The position numbers and the translations under genes were made by a program. Shown here in pieces: positions 63,201 to 63,802 of a stretch of DNA of 64,000 nt. The first letter of the stretch is position 1; each line of letters starts with the position of its first letter. Origin of the DNA: Asterochloris sp. CNOR1 (Eukaryota; Chlorophyta; Trebouxiophyceae; Trebouxiales; Trebouxiaceae); NCBI GenBank assembly GCA_963969365.1, contig OZ017750.1, positions 124,001 to 188,000 of the forward strand, given 5' to 3'. Under the pieces are notes generated by a model. That model had not been told where the DNA came from. It did no database searches and worked only from the letters and a program-made list of their open reading frames with translations.

Positions 63201-63590
63201 TCACTGCAGAGGCAGTGGCGTTGGGAACCCCAGCCCAGTAGCACCTTTGCAATTGCCTGCAAGCAGAGGCAGGCAAGCCCACCCCAGCAAGATGCAAATT
63301 CCCGGGGAGCCCAACTAGCCTGAGCAGCCCACAAGCAATATGAGCAGATTGGCAGCTCATTAATCAGGCAACACGTGGGCAAGGCTGACCTTCAGCGTGA
63401 GCTTGCCCAGCAGCCCAGACTTGACAGTGATGGGCAGGTTAAGATCGGCAAGTGCCTCTGGTTTGAGCTGCAGGTTCCTGAGCTCCACATCGCCCTTGAA
63501 GACCGAGATTTTCAGAGACTGGGGATCCAGGCCATAGCAGTACTTGCCCAAGTACTTATTGAGGTAGAAGGCCACCTGCCCCTCGAGCAT
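111..63590 (-). CDS. VPS13: VPS13 bridge-like lipid-transfer protein, 73 exons, 3' end beyond window
   Basis: VPS13 proteins are rod-like lipid channels at membrane contact sites that move phospholipids between organelles; that role is family knowledge. Seen here: a chorein_N start (exon 1, LGKYCYGLDPQSLKISVFKG), IGNLQLSITNIHIRYE in exon 4, ASHLRRFALYFDVG in exon 6, GWFGWL in exon 10, a PH-like segment in exons 17-18, WRP/GDC repeats in exons 41-46, a DysF-like module in exons 57-59, and VAB/SHR-BD repeats from exon 60. Splicing uses GT-AG except a GC donor at exon 68. About 4,105 residues are encoded in the window, already the length of complete plant VPS13 proteins, and the C-terminus is still missing. 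Phases agree at all junctions except within exon 41 and between exons 42 and 43. Intron retention or alternative splicing cannot be judged without RNA. Confidence 0.96.
928..1010 (-). CDS. VPS13: VPS13 exon 72, VAB
   Basis: About residues 4025-4052, phase 1 to 0. LPPFSAAGFAWQHLDGRARR matches VAB L.P....FAWD.......R. Boundaries are gtgcag|GG and GCG|gtgagc. Confidence 0.94.
1361..1557 (-). CDS. VPS13: VPS13 exon 71, VAB
   Basis: About residues 3959-4024, phase 2 to 1. After a Gln run, PKPPYLLENRTAHPFRYRQS is the strongly conserved VAB PPY...N.....I.YRQ. Boundaries are ctgcag|G and CAAG|gtgcgg. Confidence 0.94.
1551..2215 (-). repeat. Repeats of the exon 71 acceptor and exon 70 donor, intron 70
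   Basis: cccaagcct starts units at 1552, 1626 and 1712, each ending acctgaggtgtg; the first contains the exon 71 acceptor. Separately ctcact(a/g)gtg.gcatggc starts units at 1988, 2096 and 2169; the last is the exon 70 donor. Confidence 0.85.
2174..2294 (-). CDS. VPS13: VPS13 exon 70, VAB
   Basis: About residues 3919-3958, phase 1 to 2. GYLRLVSTLQTGTGPAFEL. The donor CACCA|gtgaga pairs in phase with exon 71. Two more copies of this exon end lie downstream in the intron. Confidence 0.85.
2568..2753 (-). CDS. VPS13: VPS13 exon 69, VAB
   Basis: About residues 3857-3918, phase 1 to 1. GIPLHWALHTDKRAVCLRF then APWSHSVQV. The donor is CAGG|gtaagg; an earlier AGG|gtgcca (2590) was discarded because it breaks phase. 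Confidence 0.92.
3208..3445 (-). CDS. VPS13: VPS13 exon 68, VAB, GC donor
   Basis: About residues 3778-3856, phase 0 to 1. HHTVVSNRTGIPLQLMHAST matches VAB ..YV..N.T..PL.... . The downstream intron starts gcaagc instead of gt; CTGCAG|gcaagc is a strong GC-AG donor and gives perfect phase with exon 69. Confidence 0.92.
3774..3950 (-). CDS. VPS13: VPS13 exon 67, VAB
   Basis: About residues 3719-3777, phase 0. VGQSGWTRPLPLENGSVGS equals the VAB ..S.WS.PF.L...G..G element. Confidence 0.95.
4242..4380 (-). CDS. VPS13: VPS13 exon 66, VAB
   Basis: About residues 3672-3718, phase 2 to 0. SMMTYPMQRLAAFKQQG then HFGLCLK; links to S.WS.PF in exon 67. The donor is AAG|gttggc. Confidence 0.9.
4779..5005 (-). 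CDS. VPS13: VPS13 exon 65, VAB
   Basis: About residues 3597-3671, phase 0 to 2. LLVRMFVPLWLVNATNLPVA is the V.LWLVN.TGLP VAB hallmark. A CAG run gives alternative acceptors one or more codons apart. Confidence 0.95.
5334..5465 (-). CDS. VPS13: VPS13 exon 64
   Basis: About residues 3553-3596, phase 0. Variable loop with PQEIFLDREIDLDAWMLEG. The acceptor is ttgtag|GCT. Confidence 0.9.
5792..5962 (-). CDS. VPS13: VPS13 exon 63, VAB
   Basis: About residues 3496-3552, phase 0. IYSADTRRAVSLQFYPDRYD matches VAB ..SAD....V.L......... Boundaries are ctgcag|GAT and CGG|gtgggc. Confidence 0.94.
6396..6610 (-). CDS. VPS13: VPS13 exon 62, VAB
   Basis: About residues 3424-3495, phase 1 to 0. TDWKIVAAAPLVLENQLPVA then YLVWEKPK is the classic VAB W.I....P....N.LP....Y.V.E. 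Confidence 0.95.
7106..7256 (-). CDS. VPS13: VPS13 exon 61
   Basis: About residues 3374-3423, phase 0 to 1. VRPVLDSENPDTHGWSIGAS. A partial copy of the exon's 5' end with an AG lies 54 bp upstream, but a TGA makes it unusable in frame. Confidence 0.91.
7686..7803 (-). CDS. VPS13: VPS13 exon 60, VAB start
   Basis: About residues 3334-3373, phase 2 to 0. VLGTVQPGESLSVPYGWRSA matches the SHR-BD/VAB ..G.I.PG....LP. element. Confidence 0.92.
8001..8164 (-). CDS. VPS13: VPS13 exon 59, DysF C part
   Basis: About residues 3280-3333, phase 0 to 2. CDFTRRRRWLRRRRES matches the DysFC ..VRRRRWVR.R ending, followed by a Ser/Pro linker. Confidence 0.93.
8366..8472 (-). CDS. VPS13: VPS13 exon 58, DysF core
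   Basis: About residues 3244-3279, phase 1 to 0. PPEGWEWEGPWQVET across the junction with exon 57, then EGWMYAPDF, matching DysF LP.GWEW...W..D.......GW.Y..DF. Confidence 0.94.
8713..8878 (-). CDS. VPS13: VPS13 exon 57, DysF N part
   Basis: About residues 3189-3243, phase 0 to 1. VEEEVWEHQRFFPVRGWTST has the dysferlin/peroxin (DysF) N signature (VYENQR..P..GW). Splicing after CCAGAAG joins PPEG-W in exon 58. Confidence 0.93.
9587..9688 (-). CDS. VPS13: VPS13 exon 56
   Basis: About residues 3155-3188, phase 0. Linker MEQPEEDWQMLPRQARSM. Placed by phase and splice sites (gtgcag|ATC, CAG|gtaggg). Confidence 0.86.
10471..10626 (-). CDS. VPS13: VPS13 exon 55
   Basis: About residues 3103-3154, phase 0. 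VLRSLCQLVNTTKLALE resembles the ...... VN.T...L.V strand before an adaptor-binding region. The acceptor is cttcaag|GGC; the donor side recurs several times downstream. Confidence 0.89.
10822..11025 (-). CDS. VPS13: VPS13 exon 54
   Basis: About residues 3035-3102, phase 0. GSLSVRYTLALQHEDERS and VDPDGRWVVLSQQG. Boundaries are ctgcag|GGC and GCG|gtacgc. Confidence 0.9.
11419..11570 (-). CDS. VPS13: VPS13 exon 53, beta-rich (C2-like?)
   Basis: About residues 2984-3034, phase 1 to 0. TLQLQLLDTAAEAGRGVVLA then ATYGATLQLKAKK. A C2-type strand order is possible but not proven. Confidence 0.89.
11886..11981 (-). CDS. VPS13: VPS13 exon 52
   Basis: About residues 2952-2983, phase 1 to 1. RTRAVRVGDNSEAVWAERLV. 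Supported by frame continuity with exons 51 and 53; no family motif recognised. Confidence 0.87.
12311..12470 (-). CDS. VPS13: VPS13 exon 51
   Basis: About residues 2899-2951, phase 0 to 1. PALLMVDVMAATGIEVLLGR resembles a C2-like or other beta element; the family is not certain from sequence alone. Boundaries are ccgcag|GCC and TTCAG|gtgagg. Confidence 0.88.
12815..12899 (-). CDS. VPS13: VPS13 exon 50
   Basis: About residues 2871-2898, phase 2 to 0. Short segment VTADLDIDKATPVLQPM. Boundaries are cttcag|G and CAG|gtgcgc. Confidence 0.88.
13206..13459 (-). CDS. VPS13: VPS13 exon 49
   Basis: About residues 2786-2870, phase 0 to 2. TYLTVKSTSETLHLTLAYAA then VVHNRLGVGAQLELDFGD, like the ....LN.T.....L and ..N..G.P......D block. 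The donor side is copied 81 bp downstream. Confidence 0.93.
13804..13920 (-). CDS. VPS13: VPS13 exon 48, WEP segment
   Basis: About residues 2747-2785, phase 0. SAWEPVLEPWDLIVKLDMNP is the canonical VPS13 ..WEPL.EPW... element. The donor CTG|gtgggc pairs in phase with the exon 49 acceptor ctgcag|GCT. Confidence 0.95.
14199..14336 (-). CDS. VPS13: VPS13 exon 47
   Basis: About residues 2701-2746, phase 0. SLNVVVRTGHTSLLLRDALR and strand pattern through SGLRRLSGNVLQ. Boundaries are ctgcag|GAG and CAG|gtgggg. Confidence 0.9.
14645..14942 (-). CDS. VPS13: VPS13 exon 46, WRP repeat 4
   Basis: About residues 2602-2700, phase 2 to 0. YVAMGFVATAGRKVP continues the P.GYV.MG.VA... repeat and is followed by a variable linker. 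The donor is AAG|gtgaag. Confidence 0.92.
15294..15489 (-). CDS. VPS13: VPS13 exon 45, WRP repeat 3-4
   Basis: About residues 2537-2601, phase 1 to 2. DCLVTGYDPPEGVTVIQDSD completes GDCLV.GY.PP; FVWMDEHTREDQRLCIWKAV begins the next repeat. Boundaries are ctgcag|GC and CCAGG|gtgggg. The frame is intact across the 4.7-kb intron. Confidence 0.94.
15478..15805 (-). repeat. Repeated exon 45 acceptor region, four copies
   Basis: ccaggcagtcgcctgcagaa (exon 45 boundary, 15479) recurs as ggcagccacctgcaacaa (15546), ccaggcaggcacctgcagaa (15697) and ccaggcagccacctgcacct (15785). Confidence 0.85.
16774..16833. repeat. Inverted repeat, about 25-bp arms, intron 44
   Basis: tgctgggtgccagct (16785-16799) against agctggcatccagca (16810-16824), extended outward by tggtcc/ggacca. 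Confidence 0.85.
17202..17278. repeat. Inverted repeat, 18-bp perfect arms, intron 44
   Basis: cagcagccggctgaacag at 17202-17219 and its exact reverse complement at 17261-17278, with partial pairing inside. Confidence 0.93.
17300..19850. repeat. Approximately 250-bp satellite, 8-9 copies, intron 44
   Basis: Landmarks: aggtccccaggcgc at about 17526, 18443, 18690, 19028, 19276 and 19529, and tgtggcctgccatgacacga-like at 17325, 17586, 19088, 19324 and 19586. Units also share gagccctttggggtcacccc and ggcagcacaggcactggcct. Periods are 238-340 bp. Confidence 0.9.
18146..18233. repeat. Inverted repeat, about 33-bp arms, intron 44
   Basis: 18146-18178 against 18201-18233; innermost 14 bp perfect (gctgagcactcctc), 22-nt loop. 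Confidence 0.88.
20203..20502 (-). CDS. VPS13: VPS13 exon 44, WRP repeat 3
   Basis: About residues 2437-2536, phase 1 to 1. VDFRRIWWDKSVRGNSKEGA followed by GIWRPVPPQGYVSLG is a textbook VPS13 motif (F..IWWDKG...ISIWRP..P.GYV.LGD). Three degenerate copies of its 5' end and acceptor are stacked upstream. Confidence 0.95.
20458..20815 (-). repeat. 110-114-bp tandem repeat carrying the exon 44 acceptor, four copies
   Basis: caggcgtcatgcccaggggg occurs at 20461 (in exon 44), 20571, 20685 and, degenerate, 20799. Each unit also has ggggcctgcaa, the acceptor region. Confidence 0.95.
21137..21293 (-). CDS. VPS13: VPS13 exon 43
   Basis: About residues 2384-2436, ends phase 1. SKLADSMLWCVDNSAATFLV matches the W.V.N...TF. 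element between repeats. A GGGG run five codons in may hold the extra base that breaks phase with exon 42. Confidence 0.85.
21548..21746 (-). CDS. VPS13: VPS13 exon 42, WRP-like repeat 2
   Basis: About residues 2318-2383, phase 0 to 1. VWSGRGLTLWQPKPHDQYVG and LGCIATPGDEAP form a second W.P..P..Y..LGC unit. The donor may be CGAG|gtgagc (21548) or AGCAG|gtaccg (21556). Neither leaves the phase exon 43 needs, so one base is in excess here or at the start of exon 43. Confidence 0.85.
22219..22416 (-). CDS. VPS13: VPS13 exon 41, WRP repeat 1, two apparent frame breaks
   Basis: About residues 2253-2317. Reading starts in frame (CTRFTQLWTNQ), continues one base over (HVLGSDRGITVWRP) and again one base over (APIGYAILGDCITAGGS). 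All three parts match consecutive pieces of the plant-type VPS13/DUF946 repeat (F..W ... WRP.AP.GY..LGDC). One break falls in a six-C run. Total surplus is two bases, restoring phase 0 at TTCCAG|gtgtgt. Confidence 0.8.
22457..22493. repeat. G19-A-G17 homopolymer tract, intron 40
   Basis: A 37-base near-pure G run on the plus strand, so a C tract in the pre-mRNA about 40-75 nt upstream of the exon 41 acceptor. Confidence 0.97.
22786..22978 (-). CDS. VPS13: VPS13 exon 40, 5' boundary uncertain
   Basis: Residues 2188-2252, phase 1 to 2. APSWKPCRIAVDMSLRNPG then LNFSISDLRLNLSADILELV match the VPS13 WEP....V.......LN..IS..LN..L. block. The acceptor was placed at gtgccag|CC to keep frame; gtgcag|A at 22998/22999 follows a better pyrimidine tract but leaves the phase off by one. 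Confidence 0.75.
23266..23440 (-). CDS. VPS13: VPS13 exon 39, boundaries uncertain
   Basis: Residues 2130-2187, phase 0 to 1. Coiled segment EADLLKADLKGQ then LAASLDLAARYRVEG. The CAAG|gtggcc donor keeps the frame with exon 40. A stronger-looking coding run in the +1 frame (ELRGFKVATQINLSEAQ) extends to GAG|gtgatt at 23212 and would require an extra-base frame break. A second acceptor 81 bp upstream (23521) would add 27 codons in frame. Confidence 0.65.
23652..23877 (-). CDS. VPS13: VPS13 exon 38
   Basis: Residues 2054-2129, phase 2 to 0. Gly/Arg-rich linker, then LLLEVEAVGMGLRFVEIEAA, a groove strand (..L......L.F....). Confidence 0.9.
24304..24433 (-). CDS. VPS13: VPS13 exon 37, acidic linker
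   Basis: Residues 2011-2053, phase 1 to 2. Acidic linker (EGADPDESEDGR). Supported by open frame, acceptor gtgtag|GC, donor AGCAG|gtgggc and matching phases; weak conservation. Confidence 0.78.
24644..24764 (-). CDS. VPS13: VPS13 exon 36
   Basis: Residues 1971-2010, phase 0 to 1. LPLILIGSGRTLQLRNVKVV matches the family P.I.IG.G..L.F.NV.V strand. Confidence 0.94.
25024..25148 (-). CDS. VPS13: VPS13 exon 35
   Basis: Residues 1929-1970, phase 1 to 0. GDMWLSPESRLLADAPGSPE and DLVYDGQGHRIIL match the conserved D..L.........P....E...Y.G......L of VPS13. Confidence 0.95.
25545..25710 (-). CDS. VPS13: VPS13 exon 34
   Basis: Residues 1874-1928, phase 0 to 1. LRLQRPTVVAEVSFMLAVTK then FFVPGF is a clear VPS13 match (..RP.I...DF.L.V.E.F.P). 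Confidence 0.95.
25960..26133 (-). CDS. VPS13: VPS13 exon 33
   Basis: Residues 1816-1873, phase 0. VEALDMRPWVPPEHALVIS starts with the family ....D.RP segment; it ends PSFLTLEMQ. The acceptor is tttttag|GTG, one of the few not reading tgcag. Confidence 0.93.
26376..26531 (-). CDS. VPS13: VPS13 exon 32
   Basis: Residues 1764-1815, phase 0. FQIGGLWLTYRTTYGGEMFL matches VPS13 ...I.GLW..Y.....G...L..S.P. Boundaries are ctgcag|TTG and AAG|gtgtgc. Confidence 0.95.
27177..27390 (-). CDS. VPS13: VPS13 exon 31, low-complexity linker
   Basis: Residues 1692-1763, phase 2 to 0. Glu/Gln/Ala-rich disordered linker. Coding status rests on a preserved frame at both ends and good splice sites, not on conservation. 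Confidence 0.82.
27785..27954 (-). CDS. VPS13: VPS13 exon 30
   Basis: Residues 1636-1691, phase 0 to 2. IPAVDVGIDVPSVKTSLSEA then EYGLITSMAGENF, equivalent to the VPS13 ..P...V.......LS...Y..L....  segment. Confidence 0.93.
28281..28403 (-). CDS. VPS13: VPS13 exon 29
   Basis: Residues 1595-1635, phase 0. LLSLKDLSAVIVCDGRRGDN has the strand pattern of the groove. Boundaries are ctgcag|GCG and CAG|gtgggg. Confidence 0.92.
28909..28980 (-). CDS. VPS13: VPS13 exon 28
   Basis: Residues 1571-1594, phase 0. VDLGSFTLHNRLEWANGTG continues directly from the PR.S.S.D.L motif (..LG...V.N...W). Confidence 0.94.
29323..29658 (-). CDS. VPS13: VPS13 exon 27
   Basis: Residues 1459-1570, phase 0, the longest exon. 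A low-complexity linker follows ELLAYISVLLAL; it ends MEAPVITMPRNSDSSDSLQ, the family (K/E)AP.I..PR.S.S.D.L motif. Confidence 0.95.
30113..30301 (-). CDS. VPS13: VPS13 exon 26
   Basis: Residues 1396-1458, phase 0. TWCDLRKGAATSLVTVEYAT then LDFIFLNRFIQ correspond to W.CD.R.......... and ..IVFL.RF.QE in the family. It is joined to exon 25 over a 7.1-kb intron with matching phase. Confidence 0.95.
31252..31289. repeat. Short perfect inverted repeat, intron 25
   Basis: ccagagggccacagc and gctgtggccctctgg, 15-bp arms, 8-nt loop. Confidence 0.9.
32601..32683. repeat. 37-bp-arm foldback in intron 25 (copy 1 of 3)
   Basis: Left arm 32601-32637, loop tgcacgcat, right arm 32647-32683; five mismatched positions. 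Homologous foldbacks are at 42099-42181 and 48183-48261. Confidence 0.92.
33100..36350. repeat. 220-300-bp degenerate tandem array, about 12 copies
   Basis: The landmark agcaacaagaggccttgctg recurs, with changes, near 33608, 33899, 34426, 34646, 34930, 35165, 35570, 36049 and 36298. Between landmarks come gcacacaaggccccaggctc, tcagctggcaggtggg and gagctggttgcaactgca. No open frame survives across units. Confidence 0.88.
36955..37034. repeat. Inverted repeat, about 35-bp arms, intron 25
   Basis: gcacagccctg plus gtcaagccagcc on the left pair with ggctggcttgac plus cagggctgtgc on the right; loop agcattca at 36990-36997. Confidence 0.9.
37420..37640 (-). CDS. VPS13: VPS13 exon 25
   Basis: Residues 1322-1395, phase 1 to 0. 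VHFDLAIHPSTMKLTASLGN matches the VPS13 ...D...HP.S....G.LGN block. Boundaries are ctgcag|CT and GAG|gtgagg. Confidence 0.95.
38306..38559 (-). CDS. VPS13: VPS13 exon 24
   Basis: Residues 1237-1321, phase 2 to 1. DGELNMQLTTLYFFCNRPTI is a highly conserved VPS13 signature (ELNM.L..L.F.CNRPT). The rest is an acidic Glu/Gly linker. Confidence 0.95.
38870..39061 (-). CDS. VPS13: VPS13 exon 23
   Basis: Residues 1173-1236, phase 2 to 2. Charged linker DEIPEVDRQTRVKHTEERRK then AWTIQYAALKPESP. Boundaries are ctgcag|C and CCA|gtgagt. Confidence 0.91.
39451..39638 (-). CDS. VPS13: VPS13 exon 22
   Basis: Residues 1111-1172, phase 0 to 2. VDVAVGNFEIADLLVGTVCP matches the VPS13 ...G..EV.D strand. The start uses aatcag|ATG; an alternative in-frame acceptor gtgcag|GTG 21 bp downstream would drop seven residues. 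Confidence 0.88.
40068..40232 (-). CDS. VPS13: VPS13 exon 21
   Basis: Residues 1056-1110, phase 0. Contains EQTLVAVRASAGSTTLVMGP, alternating hydrophobic strand pattern. Boundaries are ctgcag|GGC and AAG|gtgagc. Confidence 0.9.
40668..40765 (-). CDS. VPS13: VPS13 exon 20
   Basis: Residues 1023-1055, phase 1 to 0. ITLDLSAELGELAIIVSGRP is a pair of groove strands. Boundaries are ctgcag|CC and GAG|gtgggc; the frame is preserved across the 3.8-kb intron. Confidence 0.9.
42099..42181. repeat. 37-bp-arm foldback in intron 19 (copy 2 of 3)
   Basis: Left arm 42099-42135, the same nine-base loop, right arm 42145-42181; differs from copy 1 at a handful of positions. Confidence 0.92.
42974..43058. repeat. 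38-bp-arm foldback, 8-nt loop, intron 19
   Basis: Left arm 42974-43011, loop tcagtcat, right arm 43020-43058. Only about six mismatches or bulges. Confidence 0.92.
44593..44716 (-). CDS. VPS13: VPS13 exon 19
   Basis: Residues 982-1022, phase 0 to 1. AVEWTASLLRSQQTMQDL closes the PH-like helix (W...L). Two further copies of its acceptor and first codons stand 90 and 180 bp upstream; the nearest could add 30 codons in frame. Confidence 0.9.
44701..44910 (-). repeat. 90-bp tandem repeat carrying the exon 19 acceptor, three copies
   Basis: ccactccactgcctgcag starts at 44704, 44794 and 44884 (third with one change). Each copy reads on the minus strand as an acceptor plus the codons AVEW(T/A)A(S/T)LL. 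Confidence 0.95.
45153..45288 (-). CDS. VPS13: VPS13 exon 18, PH-like insert
   Basis: Residues 936-981, phase 2 to 0. RIVKLPPDVVGGVANAV followed by AVLLRFQEADE completes the PH-like strands. Family context supports joining across the 4.7-kb intron, and the split Arg codon restores the frame exactly. Confidence 0.9.
46050..47290. repeat. 210-bp tandem array, six copies, intron 17
   Basis: cctcctgg(t)(c/t)cagagccttgc recurs at 46229, 46420, 46631, 46841, 47050 and 47262, spacing 191-212 bp. Each unit includes tggctgtgt and gctctg(c/t)aggcacca. One related unit occurs in intron 25 near 31137. Confidence 0.9.
48183..48261. repeat. Foldback in intron 17 (copy 3 of 3), shortened right arm
   Basis: Left arm 48183-48219 intact; the right arm has lost a few bases beside the loop but keeps tagccaccttgtggtaccac. 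Confidence 0.88.
49947..50175 (-). CDS. VPS13: VPS13 exon 17, PH-like insert
   Basis: Residues 860-935, phase 1 to 2. TWGGIGYSTAQWQRYFASL and RGKLYLQEREGA read like beta 1-3 of a pleckstrin-homology fold, an insert known in plant-type VPS13. The 5' 60-70 bp of this exon with its splice site is copied in the upstream intron at 50250-50312. Confidence 0.92.
50690..50906 (-). CDS. VPS13: VPS13 exon 16
   Basis: Residues 788-859, phase 0 to 1. RLQLQVPQLRFYFSPARIGR resembles VPS13 ...LP.....S......I. Boundaries are ctgcag|GCT and CCAG|gtgggc. Confidence 0.92.
51268..51506 (-). CDS. VPS13: VPS13 exon 15
   Basis: Residues 708-787, phase 1 to 0. LMLVADFGRFVLKSDT is the conserved L..DLG.... strand following AP.I.IP. 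The last 20-odd bases, including the GT donor, are echoed in the downstream intron at 51176-51202. Confidence 0.94.
52032..52206 (-). CDS. VPS13: VPS13 exon 14
   Basis: Residues 650-707, phase 0 to 1. Amphipathic helix followed by RLDLSLELDAPKIAIPVPAT, equivalent to the VPS13 ...D...AP.I.IP strand that immediately follows FF in the family. Confidence 0.94.
52903..53075 (-). CDS. VPS13: VPS13 exon 13
   Basis: Residues 592-649, phase 1 to 0. YVTYNASTIQKVSAFFKTGQ matches the VPS13 V.YN...I..V..FF segment. Boundaries are ctgcag|GC and CAG|gtgagg. Confidence 0.94.
53479..53748 (-). CDS. VPS13: VPS13 exon 12
   Basis: Residues 502-591, phase 1 to 1. Long beta-strand exon with TKLNVNVGSAALVLTD and FPSTLEVVAAVQAMGC. 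Boundaries are ctgcag|GC and GGAAG|gtgggt. Confidence 0.92.
54046..54160 (-). CDS. VPS13: VPS13 exon 11
   Basis: Residues 464-501, phase 0 to 1. Acidic linker with LSEQDYAKLQELVDEQEAA, like the L...E...L......E segment before the next groove strands. Confidence 0.9.
54163..54745. repeat. Two-copy repeat, about 385 bp apart, intron 10
   Basis: Blocks 54163-54345 and 54548-54745 share gcagggctg(t/g)gag, ctgctgtactgtgaggc, cagcacaacatga and gcatgcaagtagcttcccct in order. Both units carry a ccctgcag similar to the exon 11 acceptor at 54161. Confidence 0.8.
54950..55051 (-). CDS. VPS13: VPS13 exon 10
   Basis: Residues 430-463, phase 0. An alanine/lysine helix followed by SGWFGWLTGGG, the GW(F/W)GW motif typical of VPS13 after the chorein region. 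Boundaries are atgcag|GTG and AAG|gtcggc. Confidence 0.94.
55717..55824. repeat. About 45-bp-arm inverted repeat, intron 9
   Basis: Left arm 55717-55764, loop aggcagacctcc, right arm 55777-55824, with one internal bulge (ccaagt against gtaaaa). Confidence 0.9.
55898..55973. repeat. 18-bp-arm inverted repeat, intron 9
   Basis: cattgatggaagaaacgtc at 55898-55916 against gacgttcttccatcaatg at 55956-55973; perfect but for one extra A; 39-nt spacer. Confidence 0.9.
58076..58181 (-). CDS. VPS13: VPS13 exon 9
   Basis: Residues 394-429, phase 2 to 0. Acidic DLPESTILLFRRLAHAK matches VPS13 LE....DI.LFR.LA. The acceptor tgcag|GTGCC has a second copy 53 bp upstream. Confidence 0.92.
58679..58913 (-). 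CDS. VPS13: VPS13 exon 8
   Basis: Residues 316-393, phase 1 to 2. Contains YQSFQALLDEFSSYA and HWWHYAAAAV, the family signature Y..LL.....A..WW.YA. Boundaries are ctgcag|AG and ATCAG|gtgagc. A degenerate copy of the donor side lies downstream near 58606-58570. Confidence 0.95.
58940..59330. repeat. Approximately 60-bp minisatellite, about six copies, intron 7
   Basis: Unit core: gtcacagcagggccgtgaca then gctctggagctgggacactg and caggcagggcagg. Units resemble the exon 8 acceptor neighbourhood (ctctgcaggcatggcaggg at 58911-58929), suggesting it seeded the array. Confidence 0.85.
59759..59911 (-). CDS. VPS13: VPS13 exon 7
   Basis: Residues 265-315, phase 1 to 1. YILKPIDGKLTYVRRGK followed by DLYLQGISLQLSS corresponds to the IL.P..G...... 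and L..I.L.LS strands of the family. Boundaries are atgcag|GC and TCGA|gtgagt. Confidence 0.93.
60453..60612 (-). CDS. VPS13: VPS13 exon 6
   Basis: Residues 212-264, phase 0 to 1. ASHLRRFALYFDVGGELW fits the A.L..L.VY.D strand of VPS13. The acceptor is ctacag|GCC; an in-frame ATG a few codons upstream belongs to the intron. Confidence 0.93.
60932..61060 (-). CDS. VPS13: VPS13 exon 5, chorein_N
   Basis: Residues 169-211, phase 0. PFACGLTLEQLSAHTVDE matches the family F..G.TL..LS..T.DE block that closes the N-terminal chorein region. Boundaries are tgcag|GAT and AAG|gtgaga. Confidence 0.96.
61669..61791 (-). CDS. VPS13: VPS13 exon 4, chorein_N
   Basis: Residues 128-168, phase 0. Contains IIDTVIGNLQLSITNIHIRY, among the best conserved VPS13/ATG2 segments (NLQ..I..IH.RYE). 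Boundaries are ctgcag|AAC and GAG|gtgggc. Confidence 0.96.
62077..62145 (-). CDS. VPS13: VPS13 exon 3
   Basis: Residues 105-127, phase 0 to 0. Charged helix AELAAKRKRIANAELTSVQ, matching the Lys/Arg-rich helix that follows the first chorein strands in VPS13. Boundaries are tgcag|GAC and CAG|gtgggt. Confidence 0.93.
62222..62725. repeat. 167-169-bp tandem repeat, three copies plus a partial, intron 2
   Basis: Copies begin aacagcccgactcagcagac at 62230, 62397 and 62566; a fragment of a fourth (gaggtgcagacccacaaagg) sits near 62692. Identity is high between copies 1 and 2 and lower in copy 3. Confidence 0.88.
62799..62909 (-). CDS. VPS13: VPS13 exon 2, chorein_N
   Basis: Residues 68-104, phase 0 to 0. 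VPWASLGRAPVIVEMDRLYV continues the chorein fold; the family usually shows PW..L...PV.V.I...Y at this point. Boundaries are tgcag|GTG and CAG|gtgac. Confidence 0.95.
62986..63240. repeat. Two-copy 140-bp direct repeat in intron 1
   Basis: The phrase starting agctgccgagccagatgggc at about 62986 recurs with about 80% identity at about 63126 and the following 110 bp stay alignable. Intron 1 spans 62910-63389 and holds nothing else recognised. Confidence 0.7.
63390..63590 (-). CDS. VPS13: VPS13 exon 1, start codon and chorein_N
   Basis: Residues 1-67, ending in phase 0 at AAG|gtcagc. The ATG has a cacc context. It begins MLEGQVAFYLNKYLGKYCYG and continues with KGDVELRNLQLKPEAL and VKSGLLGKLTLK, which closely follow the N-terminal chorein consensus (hydrophobic entry helix, then first strands of the groove). 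Confidence 0.96.
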
Positions 63591-63749
63591 GGTGCCGGGT
63601 GGTGGCTGGCAGAGCCGTCAGACAGGTCGCTACACTGGATCAGGTCTCAAGTGGGGATGGAGCTGCGAAGCAACAGCTCCCAATTGCTGCAAGGGCATCG
63701 AGCTGATGATCTGAGGCTCCGGGCATGCATCGCTTTGGCAGAATCAATA

Positions 63750-63802
63750 TGTGTGTGAATGCTTCTTTAGGCAGAGGCTCATGTTTTTATATTCCAATAG
63801 GT
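63750..63802 (-). promoter_or_regulatory. Possible core promoter of VPS13 (TATA-like, CCAAT-like)
   Basis: On the minus strand this reads ctattggaatataaaaacatg around 63801-63781, so a TATAAAAA-like element lies about 195 bp upstream of the ATG with a CCAAT-type motif just before it. A start site near 63755 would leave a 5' UTR of about 165 nt. This is motif inference only; no transcript data are available. Confidence 0.3.

Larger units (their letters stand above)
1..63389 (-). other. Ordinary introns over 300 bp with no recognised content
   Basis: Introns in which I see no gene, strong repeat or RNA motif: 4 (61061-61668), 5 (60613-60931), 6 (59912-60452), 12 (53076-53478), 13 (52207-52902), 14 (51507-52031), 20 (40233-40667), 21 (39639-40067), 22 (39062-39450), 23 (38560-38869), 24 (37641-38305), 26 (29659-30112), 27 (28981-29322), 28 (28404-28908), 29 (27955-28280), 30 (27391-27784), 31 (26532-27176), 34 (25149-25544), 37 (23878-24303), 41 (21747-22218), 46 (14337-14644), 48 (13460-13803), 50 (12471-12814), 51 (11982-12310), 52 (11571-11885), 53 (11026-11418), 56 (8879-9586), 63 (5466-5791), 64 (5006-5333), 65 (4381-4778), 67 (3446-3773), 68 (2754-3207), 71 (1011-1360), 72 (270-927). 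Intron n follows exon n. Confidence 0.6.
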
